The notes under the pieces: generated by a model | The model's database searches: none | The model's input: only the letters and a program-made list of their open reading frames with translations | What the model was told of the DNA's origin: nothing | DNA from: Thamnaconus septentrionalis | Taxonomy: Eukaryota > Chordata > Actinopteri > Tetraodontiformes > Monacanthidae | NCBI GenBank assembly: GCA_009823395.1 | Contig: CM020506.1 | Coordinates: 23,548,501-23,612,500 of the forward strand | Direction: 5' to 3' | Length of the DNA stretch: 64,000 bases | Shown: one piece after another, positions 48,785 to 61,935 of the stretch | Layout: every line of letters begins with the position of its first letter | Numbering within the stretch: position 1 is the stretch's first letter | Program-made: the position numbers and the translations under genes

Positions 48785-50640
48785 CTGCGCTACAATTCAC
48801 TGTCTCAGAGCTGATTTCTGCTCGGACGCCCCCTGCAGGTCTGAGGAGCCACTGCCATCCATCCTCCATCATATCCCTGTCTTAGGCTGCTGCGGTTACT
48901 ACCGTTACTGCTGCTGCTCCCACTGGGGACTAGTCACTATGGACTGGCCAATTATTGGTGCCGATATTTGGCATTTCGACGCATCTGCCTTTTTTTTTAA
49001 TCCGACGGCCAATAAGAAAAACATTTAAAGCTGTCTGGTTACACGCCGAGCCACCACACGGCGAACAGCCAATTAGCAGCCAAGGCTGCGCAACAGCGAA
49101 GAGTGAACTGGCAACAGTAAAAGACACGGCAGAGCGGAGAGAGAGTGCTGAAGACGTCATGTGACTCCATCATGAAGCTCGGGGATGAACACTTGCTCCT
49201 GCTGTTAGCGGACTGTTTTTTATAGCTGTAGTTGAACCACTCGTTTGTAATGTAGCAGTAATGTAGCCGCTGTCGCACATTGTTGGAATATAACATTGAT
49301 ATAAGATCGACTGCAGACTGACCAGATGCTACAGTGAATTGAGTTGAACATATGTAAGCAGGTGGCCCCACATTTCATTATATTTTTTCTAACCCTGATT
49401 GCTACGGGATGAACTTTAAAGGTCCAGTGTAAAATAAAGTAGTAACATTTTTAAAGAAGCCGAGTATTTAAGATTAAGGCCTGTCTGACGCTGCATTTCA
49501 TATTAAGGCCATTGTCAGGTGGGCTTCTAATTGCAACTAGGAGCAAGACCCTTTCTAAGGATAGGAAAAACAAATGGCTTTTATTGTACTGCGACTCTAC
49601 ACGTGTATCAATGTATTTATGGGCAGTATGTTAAGATTTTGCCAATATAAAATGATAAATCAGGCCAAATTTTGCAAACTGAAACTTTAAATTGAAATAG
49701 CACATCAACATTTACCCCCTTTAATGCAAATGAATTGGGATTGACCTGGAAAAAAAATACACACCAGTCTATCCGTTCTAGTCACTGTCCTCCTTCAGAG
49801 GATGCACACACACGCAAGCACAAATACAACGTGTTAGGAGACCTCAACCTTCACATCCACCAACCACGGGGAGAGAAAACCGACCGACTCGAGTCCTCGG
49901 TTAGCGATTCGCCCGATCACCACACACCAACCCTCGCGGTGGGCTCCCTGCTTACTTGACCTTTTGACCTGCCTATGGAACGGACAGTGGGGGAGTGAGA
50001 ACAGGGCTTCCCTACGAAGGGAAGAAGATGTGACAATTAAGGACAAAATTTGTGGCCCCGGCCAGACCTCACTAAATAATTGAGCTGCTTCGATTGACTC
50101 CAACATGCAAACGAGTCATTCACAGTGACAGCGACCCCCGCGTTGCTTTGTGTCTGAAGCACCTTCTTGTCGTGAGGTATCAAAGAGCCGTTGTGGTTCT
50201 CCAGAGCTGGGAGGCAGAGGTTGACGTGAGAAAAAAAGATGCTTTATAATCAGGCATCTACATAGCAAATGTCAAAGACTCGATGAATTGAATGTCTTTC
50301 ATAGACAATATTCCTTTTCAATTACTTTTTAACCCTTAACAGTGGTTGTTTTTTTTTTTTTTTAATTTATGACGTTTCTCTTTGGACGTCTCATGTAAAG
50401 AGAGTTGTATTTGCACCAGCAGCCAGTATTTAGAAGAGTCTTCAAGGAAAGCATTCCAACCATCGGGTAAAAATTAAGAATGCCTCACATTATTTGGAAT
50501 TCAATTTCAAAGAAGTTTTGAGTAATTGGAAAGTCATCAGTGTATAATGTTTTTTCCCCGAATGTTTTTGCCTTTGTCCACCCATTTGTGCGCTCAGACC
50601 GAACAGACTAATAAGATATAAGAATAATAGATTATAATAA
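48785..50640. other. 5' noncoding intron of ywhab, no gene recognised
   Basis: No coding frame is supported and no clear mobile element is seen. The part after 49,380 is AT-rich. Confidence 0.5.
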
Positions 50641-50649
50641 TAATATAAT

Positions 50650-51640
50650 AATAGATTAGCGCCGCCCGCTAGCCGACTGCCTTAAAAACCCGCTAGCTTA
50701 GCTGCTAGCGAGACCTGACCCATCAGTGGATCAGGCTCCGGCATCAGTGGAGTAGCCGGAGCCTGAGCCCGCCCGGTCCCAGTGCACCAGGCTGCGGGTG
50801 AGCCTGGGACGAGCCGTCGCTGGAGGACATGGCGGCTGCTAACCGAGCTGTCAAAATGGCCAGCCTCGGCTGCCGCCTCCTCCCCCTCCCTTTCGTCCGC
50901 CGCGGACTGCGCATCCAGGCTGACCCCCTTCCCGAGCCCGAGGCTGTTACACACGAACCCTCGGCGGCGCGATGGACCGCCGTCGCCGAGGACACCCCGT
51001 AGCCCCGCGGCAGGCAGGCAGGCGGGCCGTCCTGCGGAGTTATTTGTCGCTTCTCGCCCGCCGAGTTCCGGCCTAAATCCTCCCACCCAGCCCCGAACCA
51101 CAATGGGCCACCTTCGGCCGCAGACCGGGGCCAACGCTGCGGCTGTCGCCCCGCCCCGCCAGAGACCACCGCCGCGCCGCACTCGAGAACACATTGCAGC
51201 GATATTGAGGTTGAACTCACATTGACACCGTGCCGGGAATTCCGATTTCTTTTCAGCCGTGGACGATGCGAGTGAATCCAGCCGTCCTCCGCTCGCTGCT
51301 CAGGGTATTCAGGGCAGTACCACTTCCGCCTGCTTTGACACTTCCGCTTCCTCTAAACCCCACCCCTCCCCCCGCCAGTATCCATGGCGACACCGCCAGG
51401 GGGTTTCCTGAGCATCTTGCGAGGGGCTTTGACGTCAGCGGGCGCCATGGCAACCTCTAGCGGTCGTGGGCGGGAGGTGGGTGTGGGAGAGAATGACGTG
51501 CGCCGGTCGCCTTGGTAACTGCCTCCGCGCGGTTGTGTTCGCCTTCGCCGTGTCAGCTGACTTTCCAGGGCCGCCTACGCACGTGCACGGCGCAGCCGCG
51601 TGCTCGTCCTCGGCGCACACGTGCACGTGTTCTCGTCTGG
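50650..51640 (-). promoter_or_regulatory. ywhab: CpG island, probable ywhab promoter and noncoding first exon
   Basis: GC- and CpG-rich in clear contrast to both flanks (CGCCGCGGACTGCGCATCC, CCGCGCCGCACTCGAG). It has a YY1-type motif, ATGGCGGC, at 50829-50836, and GC boxes such as CCCCGCCC. There is no TATA box in a fitting place. It lies 2.2 kb upstream of the ywhab start codon, as expected for a housekeeping promoter. Several long frames cross it in all directions, which is normal for GC-rich DNA. A divergent transcript to the right cannot be excluded, but I see no gene there. Confidence 0.7.
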
Positions 51641-52716
51641 AATTTGTGAAAATACTGGGATGTAAAACAAACAAACAAACAAACAAACAACAGGTAAACG
51701 CTAAAACCAAGGCAAGAGTACATCCTAACGTCACCCCAAAAGAGCGATTAATAACTCTAAAATTTCGGTATGCAGACATCATGTGCACATACACAACTCA
51801 ACTAAACTCAGGTATTCATCCTCAACAACAGCCTTACCATATGAAAAATATTTAAGTATGTTAAGGTCTGACTATAACAACATAACTGAAATGTGTAAAG
51901 ACAAACTGCAGACATAAAAATTTTTTTTTTACTATATTTCAGGGGCAATTCTAGAATCAGAGCTTTAGCGGTGCTGAGCACAAAAAGGGGCTTATCACTA
52001 CCACCAACATAACAGTCCACTCATCCTTTTTTCTTACAGAAGCAAAAAAACAAAAGCAAAAAGCAGTGTATTGTTATCTTATTTTGAATGTGCATTCTGA
52101 CACCAGTGTGAGAAGAAAAGCACATTTTGGGGGAAGATTGACTAGAAAGAGAAAGATAAATCTTTTAAAACGTTCTTTAAACTTTTCTTTAATTTAAAGT
52201 TAGTAAAACAGATAAGGCAGAAAACAGAAAGGAACATTTTTTCTGGCTGAGTATTCCAGCCATTATCACTCATTCCATTCCATTATATTCTATTATATGT
52301 TAATTTATTATTATTATTCGGATGATCATTCTTCATATCGTTGTTAACGATGTTGTTTCCTCACCTCGTTCTTCCTGTACTCTTCCCATCGTTCATTCTG
52401 TCACTTAGCACTGACAATCATACACAAATATATTGGTGTCAAATAGGATAGAAAAAGTAAAAATCAGGACTGAAGAGTTGAGGCCAGTGTGTTATTTGTA
52501 ACAATAGCTTCACATTTTCTGGCTTCTCGTTAGCCAACTGGGATGTAATGATATTTGGGGTTTAATATTTTGCATAGGCCAAAACAACAACAGACTCTTT
52601 TGCTCCAATTCAACCAGTGCGCACTTGTTTAACAATAGCCCACAATATAAAAAAAAAAGAAAAAAGGGCAACTTGCCAACTGTCTCCTTCATAAGGAGTC
52701 AATCCTAACAACATTA
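51641..52716. other. Intergenic region, no gene
   Basis: It holds a short (AAAC)n run at 51,667-51,690 and AT-rich unique-looking sequence. No gene is supported. Confidence 0.5.
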
Positions 52717-54274
52717 AAAGTAATTAGGGATGTTAACAATTATTTGATTATAGTTTAATTGTTGGTAAAGAATTTAATTGATTAAATTAAATTAGTTGCA
52801 ATTGATTAAAGTAAAACATAAAAAAATTAAAGTTAAACATTTTTACACAGGTTTTTTGTTGAATGGCCATAGCCTAATCTAGACCACACTGGCGTGCTTC
52901 AAGGTAACGTTAAATTCCCGTGGGTGCCTAGAGACATACAGGAACAGAAAATGAAGGACAAATTCAAACTAATCAATCATGACAAAGATGCCAAAAGTAC
53001 ACTCTTCCGTGCCCCCTTCACGTTCAACAGCTCCACGAGTTCACTATGGTACCATCTGCATAACTTGCACCCAGCTGTGTTTTCGGGAGAAAACGCATTG
53101 CCTTTACAAGCAAGCAATCTTTCTTTTCTTGTGATCTGTGGTGCTGATGTTGTTAGCGAGCTCCTGCTTCTTAAAACACGGCATGCTTCAGGTGTTCTTC
53201 TTCCGCCTTCAGAGAGTAAACTTACGGCGCCACACCAGGCCTGACTTAAGTACTACATCGTTTTCAGTAATTTGTAGTGTCTCCATGTAAACAGGAACAT
53301 TTTTGAAGACAACTTCGAGAGCGTTTTCAAAAATTTGCGGTTTCAAAAAAAATCCATCTCCGTGTAAACGGCCCCTCTACCCATTTCGTTTAGCTTTCTA
53401 TTCAGAATTGGTTTAATGTTGCTTAATGTTTTACATGCAACAGTGTAAAAGAGTACAACAGTTAAATGTGTGCAATTATTTTTAAGTATTTGATTTTTTT
53501 TTGAGTAGAATTTATGTTGTTAAACTACATAAATGCCAGTATCTGCACCATATACCAACTGGTACAATAAAACATTCAATGAGGAATATAACATGCATTT
53601 TTGAACATCTGAACATCACACAGGGACAACATGAAGCCTTTTATGTGATTGGCTACCGTGAGTTTTATTAATGTTTACATCGGGCAGTTTATGCTACTTT
53701 AACTTAGTAGTTAATATCATTATAACAGTGTTAACGCTGTTTCGACCAGACAGACAAAGAAACATTCAAATGTCCACAACACTTCCTATTGTATAATACC
53801 ACCATACCCACCACGGAGGCGAAAAGTTGCTGACGTCACTCTCCTGCGCCGCTTACTTTGCGATTTTGTTTTCAAATTATGGTAACTGTTTTGCAGGGCA
53901 GACCACAAAAATGGAAAAGCAATGTCCACTGTTTTCTTTTTGATTGTATCATAAAATGTACAAAATGAATAAGAAAATGAAAATGGAGACTGGATTAGTT
54001 ATTCATATTTTTATTTATGAGTCAATAAATGCAGCCATTTTCCTAAAATGAAAAAGCATTTCTACTAATGCATTTGAATTTGTATTATGGTAACTAATCA
54101 CTTCCATACCTGTGTAGTTGTGTCAACGCATCTAAAGCTGGACAAATAGTTACTTGACTGGATAAGGCCAGAACTTGTGTGTGCACGTAAACTCTGAAAG
54201 GTCCAGGTCCAGAGGCATACGTCCCAGAATATGCTCCAATCTAGAGCGAAGTCCTTCTCAAAGATGATCTAGTA

Positions 54275-54653
54275 CAGGCATGGGCAAACTACGGCCCTGC
54301 GGCCATATGCGGCCCATTAAGCTTTTTAATCCGGCCCAACGAATTTGAAGGAATTCTATTAACACTAAGTAAGAAATAAAATAGCTGCATTTGATAAATT
54401 TTTATCAGTGTTTTAAGGGTTACTTCAATAAAGAGATAAATACTGTAGGACTTCAAAGACGGATACTGTGTGTTCACGCTTTTGTTCATTTTCAATTGAC
54501 ATTAAATAATATGTTTTCTACATATCCTTTGAAATGTTTTTTCTGCTATGAGGTGGGTCAACAAAACATCCATCCAGCTGCTCCTGGTTTTGCCCCTCTG
54601 TCAAATTTTAGACCTCATTTTGTCCCACGAGTGAAAAAGATTGCCCACCCCTG
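54275..54653. mobile_element. hAT-type MITE, 379 bp
   Basis: The ends are CAGGCATGGGCAAACTAC and GATTGCCCACCCCTG. The flanks ATCTAGTA and ATATAGTA match at 7 of 8 bases. It is inserted into the larger element 52725-55923. Confidence 0.85.
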
Positions 54654-54839
54654 ATATAGTAGTTTTTCCTAAGAGAATAAAAAAAAACAAAATACAGAAT
54701 TAAAAATGGAAACGCAAATCCGTGAGTGTAAGAGCTGATACATACAACACATCCAACATTCACTTACACTCTGCCAATACCCAAGATGGGCTATTAGCAA
54801 ACGGAAATGACAAGTCACGAACAAGTTAAAAAAGAAATG

Positions 54840-55420
54840 CAGCCGACAAACCAAGAGATGCAATAACCCTTCCATACATCCGAGGGATCACGGAACCCAT
54901 ACAAAGGATCATGAGAAAACATCACATCCGTACCGTGGTGAAACCACACTTGAAACTCTGCCAGTTGTTGGTTCACCCGAAAGACAGGAGCACCGGATTT
55001 GAAGTGCGATGTCATATACGAAATACCGTGCAAGTCCTGCAACAAGTCATACATCAGGGAAACAGGGCAAGCGTTGCCGTAGCCTTCATCAGAAAAAAGG
55101 AACACCAGAGAGAACGTGAGAGGGAGAACACACGGAAGTTCACACGTACACAAAAACAAACAGCGGACCAGGAAAATTTCAAGTCAGTATTTACGGACCA
55201 CTACAGGAGGAATAACCACATTGTGGACTGGGACAGGGGCAGAGCCACTGCATCTGTGACAAACAAGTTGAAACGGTGGATAAAAGAATGCATTGAGACC
55301 AGGAAGAGGGCGAGCAGCGCCATCAACTGGGACCAGGGGGTGTGCGAGAGGGTGTACGCCCTCCTCCAGAGACCAGGAGGAGGCGCGGCCGACTTGACGG
55401 GCTTCGATAGGTCCATTTGA
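54840..55420 (+). pseudogene. Penelope-like element fragment with GIY-YIG endonuclease remnant
   Basis: The plus strand reads IMRKHHIRTVVKPH and LLVHPKDRST, then, one frame over, a GIY-YIG-like segment (CKSCNKSYIRETGQ), then NNHIVDWDRG and RWIKECIETRKRA. This order is that of the C-terminal end of Penelope-like retroelements. At least two frame changes are needed to join it. It is nested in the hAT-like element. Confidence 0.7.
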
Positions 55421-55931
55421 GTTGGCCAGCTGTTAAATGACGTTTATTTTTACACCGAATTTATTTCAACATTGAAAGCAATTCATATACATTATGTTCA
55501 GTGTTACAAATTTGATGGTTCTTAAAATTCAGTTTAAGAACCATCTAGCATCAAGTCTGGTTTTAATGCTGGAAAAATTCAGTGTTAGAAATTCAGGTTC
55601 AAAACCAGATGGCACTCATTATCTTCCATAATAATAGACTGAGAACAAGTTACTTTTAAAGAAATTAAAAAAAAAAAAAAAAAAAGTTGAAATGTGACCC
55701 ATTAGAAGCCAACTTAAAGTCAGAGGAAAAAATGTCTCTAGTGTAAAAATTGGTCTAAGACCCTCAGCATTAATTAAGGGTTAAATAATGTGTTCCTTAC
55801 ACATTTTCTTTATTGTGAAATGTAGGTTCTCAGGAAAAATCGCTGCTTACAAATTAATCGTTATAAGGTCAATAAGGTCAATTAACTAACGATTAATGAA
55901 TTAATCGATAATTTGCAACCCTAAAAGTAAT

Positions 55932-57471
55932 ACAGTATATGTTTTTTGTGATGCAAAATGGGGACTGGTAATAATTATTATGTGTTGGTACTGAGGGATA
56001 ATGTCAATGTGTGAGACACTTTCGTTGACCTACTTTCTGGATCCACAGTTGATAGCTGAACAACTCTCCCTGCCTGTGCGCAGGTTGCACTTGCCGACTG
56101 GCTGCTTTAGTGCAGCTATGGGGAGAGTCGGTGAGAGGGGGATTTTTTTTAATTTAAATTATATGAATGTATTAGGTTTGAACTATGGTACAAGTTGACT
56201 CTTTCTTGGACATTATTTGAGCTTGTCAAAGATGAATAAAAAGTGTAAAACAATAACTTTTCAACACAACTTTTGTAGGTGCTGAAGCACCCCCAAAATA
56301 GGGCTAGCGTCACCCATGCTATATTAAACATAAATACACAATGTTACACAATATACACAAATGTTCAGTGTTGTTGCTCTGTTAACACGTGACCACTATG
56401 GAATCACAGGAGTGCCAACATTAAAAATAGAATGAATGAATGAATGAAAGAATGAATAAATAAATAAACGTCCACTTTGTCTTTTCCCTTTTGTCATTGT
56501 AAAAGACAACTGGAAAAAACAAAACAATGACAAAAGTTTTTGCCTTTGCCTTTTGCCTCTGCTTTTACCATCTTTTACCAAGTTTTCTATTTGAAATTCC
56601 AAAAGAATTCTCAGCACTCCCAAAAAGAGAGGTGTGTCGGATAAGGGTGCCACCCCAGAGTAAGACCAAAATCGAAAAAAGCTCCCGTACACTGCTCGAC
56701 TCTCTTCCTTTTGCTTTTATTGCAACATTTTGGTCAGGAAACCTTCATCAGGCATCACAAGTTTTCTATTTGCAAATTACAACCACTGTGTCATGTCGAT
56801 AAACTGTCAACCGCCACCACTAACTCCATGTTCTGCTTGTGTTTTGTGTTCGCTGGCAGCGAAACTTAAGAGGCAGCAAACACACACGTGTCAACATCTG
56901 TTGAATTGATGGAAGGGAGCACACCTGCACACACTTGGGTCCAAATGGAGGGTGATTTAAGGCGGCGGCCGGAATAGCGGAGGACGTAGATGCCGCTGCG
57001 ACACTGACAGTTGCGTGCAGCCAATTTCCGAGGAACTGCCTTTCCTGTAAGCTTGCCTGCAGGCGTTCCTGATAGTGATGGTGAGGTAAAGCCTCATGAG
57101 AGATTGAACCACTTGAGCCAACTGGTTCGAGAAAGGGTTCATTTCACAAAGCTTCATGTGCACACGAAACCACCTACTGGCCAAGTGTACAATCACAGGC
57201 AAGCTGTGTCTGAACCACATGTGTGATGCATTGAATTTTTGTGTCTGTTAGGTCTGTTGGGAATGACTATGAATTGCAAAAAATGTATGACCAAATCACA
57301 CATGTACATGAATTATAATATGTGTATAATAGATTTTTTGAATGTATTCTGTTTGTGCAAATTTTCAGAAAATGGTAGTATAATATGGCAGGTTGTGCAA
57401 TTTCTTTCTGAAAAGGGAATGGTTGTAATCAGGCAGATGAGAGTGAAAGTGCTTGTGGAACTTGGAAAAGG
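55932..57471. other. Intergenic region, no gene
   Basis: It holds an (ATGA)n/(ATAA)n run at 56,431-56,468. Nothing else is recognised. Confidence 0.5.
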
Positions 57472-57479
57472 GCATAGAT

Positions 57480-58287
57480 CAGGGGTGCTCACACTTTTTC
57501 AACATGCAAGCTACTTTTAAAATGTCAAAAAGATCCACCTACTATAAAATAGGAAAACATATTAATTCAGAAATATATTTGAAATCCAGTGATAAAGAAA
57601 GAAAGAAAGAAAGAAAGACAGAAAGAGGATTAAATGGGTCAACATGTTCCCATGTGCATGTATGCTTATCATTGCACAGAAAACTCATGGTTTAAAATTG
57701 TTAAGGTTATATCTGCCTATGTTTTATTTTATCAGTAAAAGTATGTTTACGTTAAGATGTTTTGCTGTATATTTTTGTGTTTTTCAGCGGATAGGTTAGG
57801 GATAATTGGTGTGTGTGTGTGTGGAACGCAGACGTTTTGCTAGCAGCATCTCCCAGGATATCCGGCGCGTCTGCGGTGTGTGCGCACTTTGAAGCGCACT
57901 TTCCGAGCGAGGCGTCTCGATCAGTTTACGCGAGGATTGCAAGCTCACGCGACAACCCTGGTAGTTTGGCGTGTATTTAAAGAAAACAACAGCGAAACTC
58001 TTTTTCCTGTCCCTGTCTGGTCTCATACAAAATGCAGGTATCTAAAGTATACATTGATTTTGTTCATTATAGTTTCAGATTTAAATTGAAATCTGCTTTA
58101 TGTCTCCTTTATTTGATCTGAATAGTGCCGAAGCCGATACGTCACATTTACGTTTCACTGTAAAACACAGCACATTTAAAACCAAAATCCAGAACATCGT
58201 ACATTATGACGAAAATCAACCAGATCCACCGTGTTTTCTAATCATTGAGTTCCTGCCTGAAAGATTCTACCTGCTGTAATTGACGCG

Positions 58288-58318
<31 letters not shown>

Positions 58319-58399
58319 CTATCTATCTATCTATGCGATCGACCAAAACTACCTTCGTGATTGACCAGTAGATCGCGATTGACCTAATGGGCCCCCCTG
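57480..58399. mobile_element. hAT-type nonautonomous element, 920 bp, perfect 8-bp target duplication
   Basis: It starts CAGGGGTGCTCACACTTTTT and ends AATGGGCCCCCCTG. The flanks GCATAGAT (57472-57479) and GCATAGAT (58400-58407) are identical. It includes a (CT)n tract at about 58,291-58,314 and GTATC/TATC repeats. No transposase is seen. A segment near 58,215-58,285 resembles one near 23,714-23,790. Confidence 0.9.
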
Positions 58400-59011
58400 G
58401 CATAGATGCTTGTGTAACTTGGACATTGATGTACAGGACAGGGGGCTCCATCCTATCACCTATCCTCTCCTCACTCTCTCCCTAAACTCTCCAAACTATC
58501 TCCAAACTAAACGCTATCTAGTCTCAAACTCTCCAAACTATAAACGCTATCCAAAATCTAGTAATCCAAACTCTCTCCAAATCTCAACTGACTGCAACTC
58601 TCCTACAATAACCCCCATTTTGAATGGACCATGAGGGGTCTATATAAGCCGTTAAACCTCGCGGCAAAATCTGAACCACTTCCCGAAGCAATCACGTGGT
58701 GCAGCCGGGCGGTGAGGCTTCGGACGTCATCATTTTTGGCTCCTCCCCTAAATGAAGCAAGCCTCGATACGCGCTTCGCGGAAACGCCCCCATCATTACT
58801 GGACACATGCTTCGAAGCCTCGGCGCGTCTCTTAATATCATTAGTTCCTGAAGCTGTTCCTCTTTGGATTTTCCCTACATTGATTATTGTTGCCGGACGA
58901 ATTTTACAGTGGGATTATTAGTTGACTGCAAAGGACTTTCTGGACGGCATCACTTGTGGGTGGATTTACCTTTCCCCAACAGCGCAGCTTGGACACATCG
59001 GAGAGATCTGG

Positions 59012-59906
59012 CCCTGTTTGCACTTGGTCATTTTAAGCGTTTTTCATATTCCGACTGGCAAAAATCACAGAAAGTAACCAAGTGGAAACAGTCCAAATCC
59101 GTATTGTCATCCGATCACTCAAACCACCTCAGGGAGGTGGTTTCGACGCTTCGCATAGCATTCCTCACGGACGTGTGAACAGAATGCGATCTCAGTCCAC
59201 ATTAACGACCGCCTACTCCACTCACCTCTCCCGTGGACGTACTTGGTCAGGGCCCCACCTCCCGGTGTCGTCATTATAAAGTTACAAACAAGAAGCAAAA
59301 ACAAATAATTTTTGTTGGACTCTTTTAATAGGATGCTAATAAATTTCATTCCGCATTAGCGTATTTTGTCAGTGGAGCAGCGGTCGCAGTTTCCCACATA
59401 TGAGATTAAATGTGCGACATTGCATCCGAAAATTTGCCAGCCACTGTTGATCCAAAAATAAAGTCATCGCCACTCTGTCCCACCAGTAGTTACTCTTCGT
59501 TTTGATCCATACGCATCTTTCTGGTTCCGCGGCTATCAGAGCAGAGACAAATGCTGCAGCCCTCTTTCTTCTCCATGCTGCTCTTCTCTTTAGTCGGCGC
59601 TCTAAGACCATTAACCGGCTTTGTCCACGACTACCGATAATACGGACGAGCTGCAGTAGAATTAAAACGAGTGACTTGATATAGTCCGCAAACAGGAAGT
59701 TGATTCTTATTCGTTTTCAGGTGAAACTAGCCTTAGTTTTGCGCTTTACTGCCCCTAGTGGTTAAAAATGCTCTAATGCGATTACAAGTGGCACGCTCGA
59801 GACGCATGTTAATGCTATGTGCGAACAGATTGTGCAACAGATTCAAGATGCGTACTTCGTGATACGATCCCCAAAAACAGTTGCATGTGACCAAGTGCAA
59901 ACAGGT
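59012..59906. mobile_element. Harbinger-like nonautonomous element, second copy
   Basis: The same ends as 38100-38975, starting GGCCCTGTTTGCACTTGGTC, but in the opposite orientation. The minus strand at 59,611-59,369 reads RAAWRRKRAAAFVSALIAAE and then WWDRVAMTLFLDQQWLANFRMQ, the N-terminal type of a PIF/Harbinger transposase. Confidence 0.8.
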
Positions 59907-60679
59907 GCGCTGCTCCTTTTAATCGACGTTCAGTGAACGAACACTTTCGGCCACCTGGGTGGGATCGAGTACCTATTTGAGTGGCCTGAACGCCCTAAAC
60001 TTGTTTCTACCATGGATGTATGTCCTGACATGTCTGTAAGTGACGTTCTCCAGAATCGTTATGATTGGCCAAATAGATGAAGTGAGTTACAGAGGTATGA
60101 TGGGAAGAGACACCACTGCGCATTCTCTTTGGGTCCGTTAATGCGTAAGTTAAAAACTTTTTCAGCATATGCGCTGGGTGGGCAACTTCTTTGAAATGAA
60201 TGGGCTGTCATCTTTGACACTAGGGGCCTGCTTTCTACCCTTTAAGAGTTTTCACCACTGGCTGGCGGTCAGGGAGGAGTGTGAGAGCGAAGTCCCTGTA
60301 GCACCGGCACTCTCCCGCACCGTGCTGGCTCCCCCACAGCCACTCCTCAGCTTGGTTCACCAGAGTGTCAAATTCATGTGTAGGGGGTGGGTCTACGGCC
60401 ATCCCTTCAGCCGCACAGGAAGCAACCAGGAGGGTGGTGGGGGGCTTAAAGCTTGGACTTCCAGGCAGACTCCTGGAGCAGTCAGGTTGTTTCGTGTGCA
60501 CCTTTTACTGGGAGAGTGCTGTGCGGGGGCAAACACCCCTCTTTTTTTTGGAGGGTGTTTGCAGTGGGTGATTTTATCATTTGTATATATATGTGTGTGT
60601 ACTGTATGTGTGTGTATGCCCCCTTCTGGCTTCATCTTGCAACTGACTGAATGGACTTTAAATAACAATGTGTTTCTGT

Positions 60680-61935
60680 TCCAGAATCAACTTTTTGAAC
60701 AAAAAAAAGGTACAGCAATGGAAGCTTGCTTTGCCCCAAATTATTCAAATTTGTTTATGGGAGCATGGGAAGAAACATTTGTTTATTCGAATCTCAATAT
60801 GTTTTTGGACAAAATCATATGGTGTGGAAGATACATTGATGATATTATCTTACTGTGGTCAGGTTCAGAAACAGAATTTCTTTTATTTCATTCATATTTA
60901 AATAACACCAATAGAAATTTGAGACTCAGTCTTGATTTCTCTTCAACAGAAATATATTTTTTAAACCTGAGAATCTCTAAAGACGTCAACGGAGATTTAC
61001 ATACCTCTATTTTTAGAAAATCAACTGATCGCAACACAATCCGCTGAGCAGATAGTTTTCATCCTCCCTGGTCAACAGACAATATTCCTTTTGGTCAATT
61101 TCAGAAACTCAAACGTATATGCGATTCAGAAGAAGACTTTGAAAAAAATGCTCAAGAAATCATCCAGAGATTTAGGGCAAGAGGTTATCAATACAAAACT
61201 ATATCTAGAGCTTACAACAAAGCAAAATGTCTCCTAAAAGAACAATTGCTAGCCCCTAAACAGAAAAAACAACATAATTCTAATCAAATATACTTTGTCA
61301 CACAATATAGTGACCATGCAAATAAAATTATCAAAAGAAATTGGGACATTCTAAAAAGTGATGTTGTTCTTAGAGAAGCTCTTCCAGACCTTCCAAGCAT
61401 CAGCTTCAGAAGAGCCCCAACTTTGAATGATAAACTTGTAAAGAGTTATCTCCCTCGTATATCAAAGAAAACCTGGCTTTCTTTCAGAAAAGGCAACCAT
61501 AAGTGTGGACATTGCAATCATTGCAGCAATATGTTAAATGCCAACTACTTTATTGATGTGACATCTGGTTGTAAATTTGAGATAAATTAATTTATTAATT
61601 GTGATACGGCTTTTGTAGTTTACAGACTTGAGTGCCCATGTGGACATTTCTACATTGGGAGAACAAAACGGAAATTAAAGACGAGATTGGCAGAACATAA
61701 ACATGTAATCAGAACGTGTAATCCACAATACCCTATGGCAGTCCATTACAAAAATGCAAATCATGGTATCTGTGATTCTTTAAAAATTTCTGATATTGAA
61801 CATGTTGAAAACTCAGTCAGAGGTGGAGATAGACTGAAAAGACTCCTGCAAAGAGAGTCTTACTGGATTTATACATTAAAAGCTACCATCTATCCAGGAT
61901 CAAATGGTGAATTAGATCTCTCTCCATTCTTATGA
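60680..61935 (+). pseudogene. Penelope-like element: RT palm plus GIY-YIG endonuclease, two in-frame stops
   Basis: A single plus-strand frame runs from about 60,680 to 61,935 and is broken only by TGA at 61045-61047 and TAA at 61588-61590. It contains KKGTAMEACFAPNYSNLFMG, the RT catalytic box RYIDDIILLW, a C-X2-C-X2-H-X3-C-type zinc-binding linker (KCGHCNHC) and a GIY-YIG domain (VYRLECPCGHFYIGRTKRK). The 5' part of the RT is missing. This combination defines Penelope-like retroelements. The small number of lesions suggests a fairly recent copy. Confidence 0.92.

Larger units (their letters stand above)
52725..55923. mobile_element. hAT-like element with perfect 8-bp target duplication and nested inserts
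   Basis: The ends are TAGGGATGTTAACAATTA and CGATAATTTGCAACCCTA. The flanks AAAGTAAT (52717-52724) and AAAGTAAT (55924-55931) are identical, an 8-bp duplication as hAT transposases make. Inside are a 379-bp hAT-type MITE and a Penelope-like fragment. No hAT transposase is recognised, so it is a nonautonomous or eroded copy. Confidence 0.8.

Noticed and set aside
50682..51225. Overlapping 147-170 codon frames on both strands in the CpG island
   Set aside because: GC-rich DNA lacks stops in several frames; no domain, conserved start or splice support is seen, and the position fits a promoter.
54911..55420. A new 169-codon host gene
   Set aside because: Its words and an overlapping frame match the C-terminal end of a Penelope-like element, and it lies inside a transposon with target duplications.
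60169..60660. N-terminal extension of the Penelope-like frame as coding
   Set aside because: The frame is open by chance upstream of about 60,680; it shows no RT motif and includes a TG-rich run, so the element is judged 5'-truncated.
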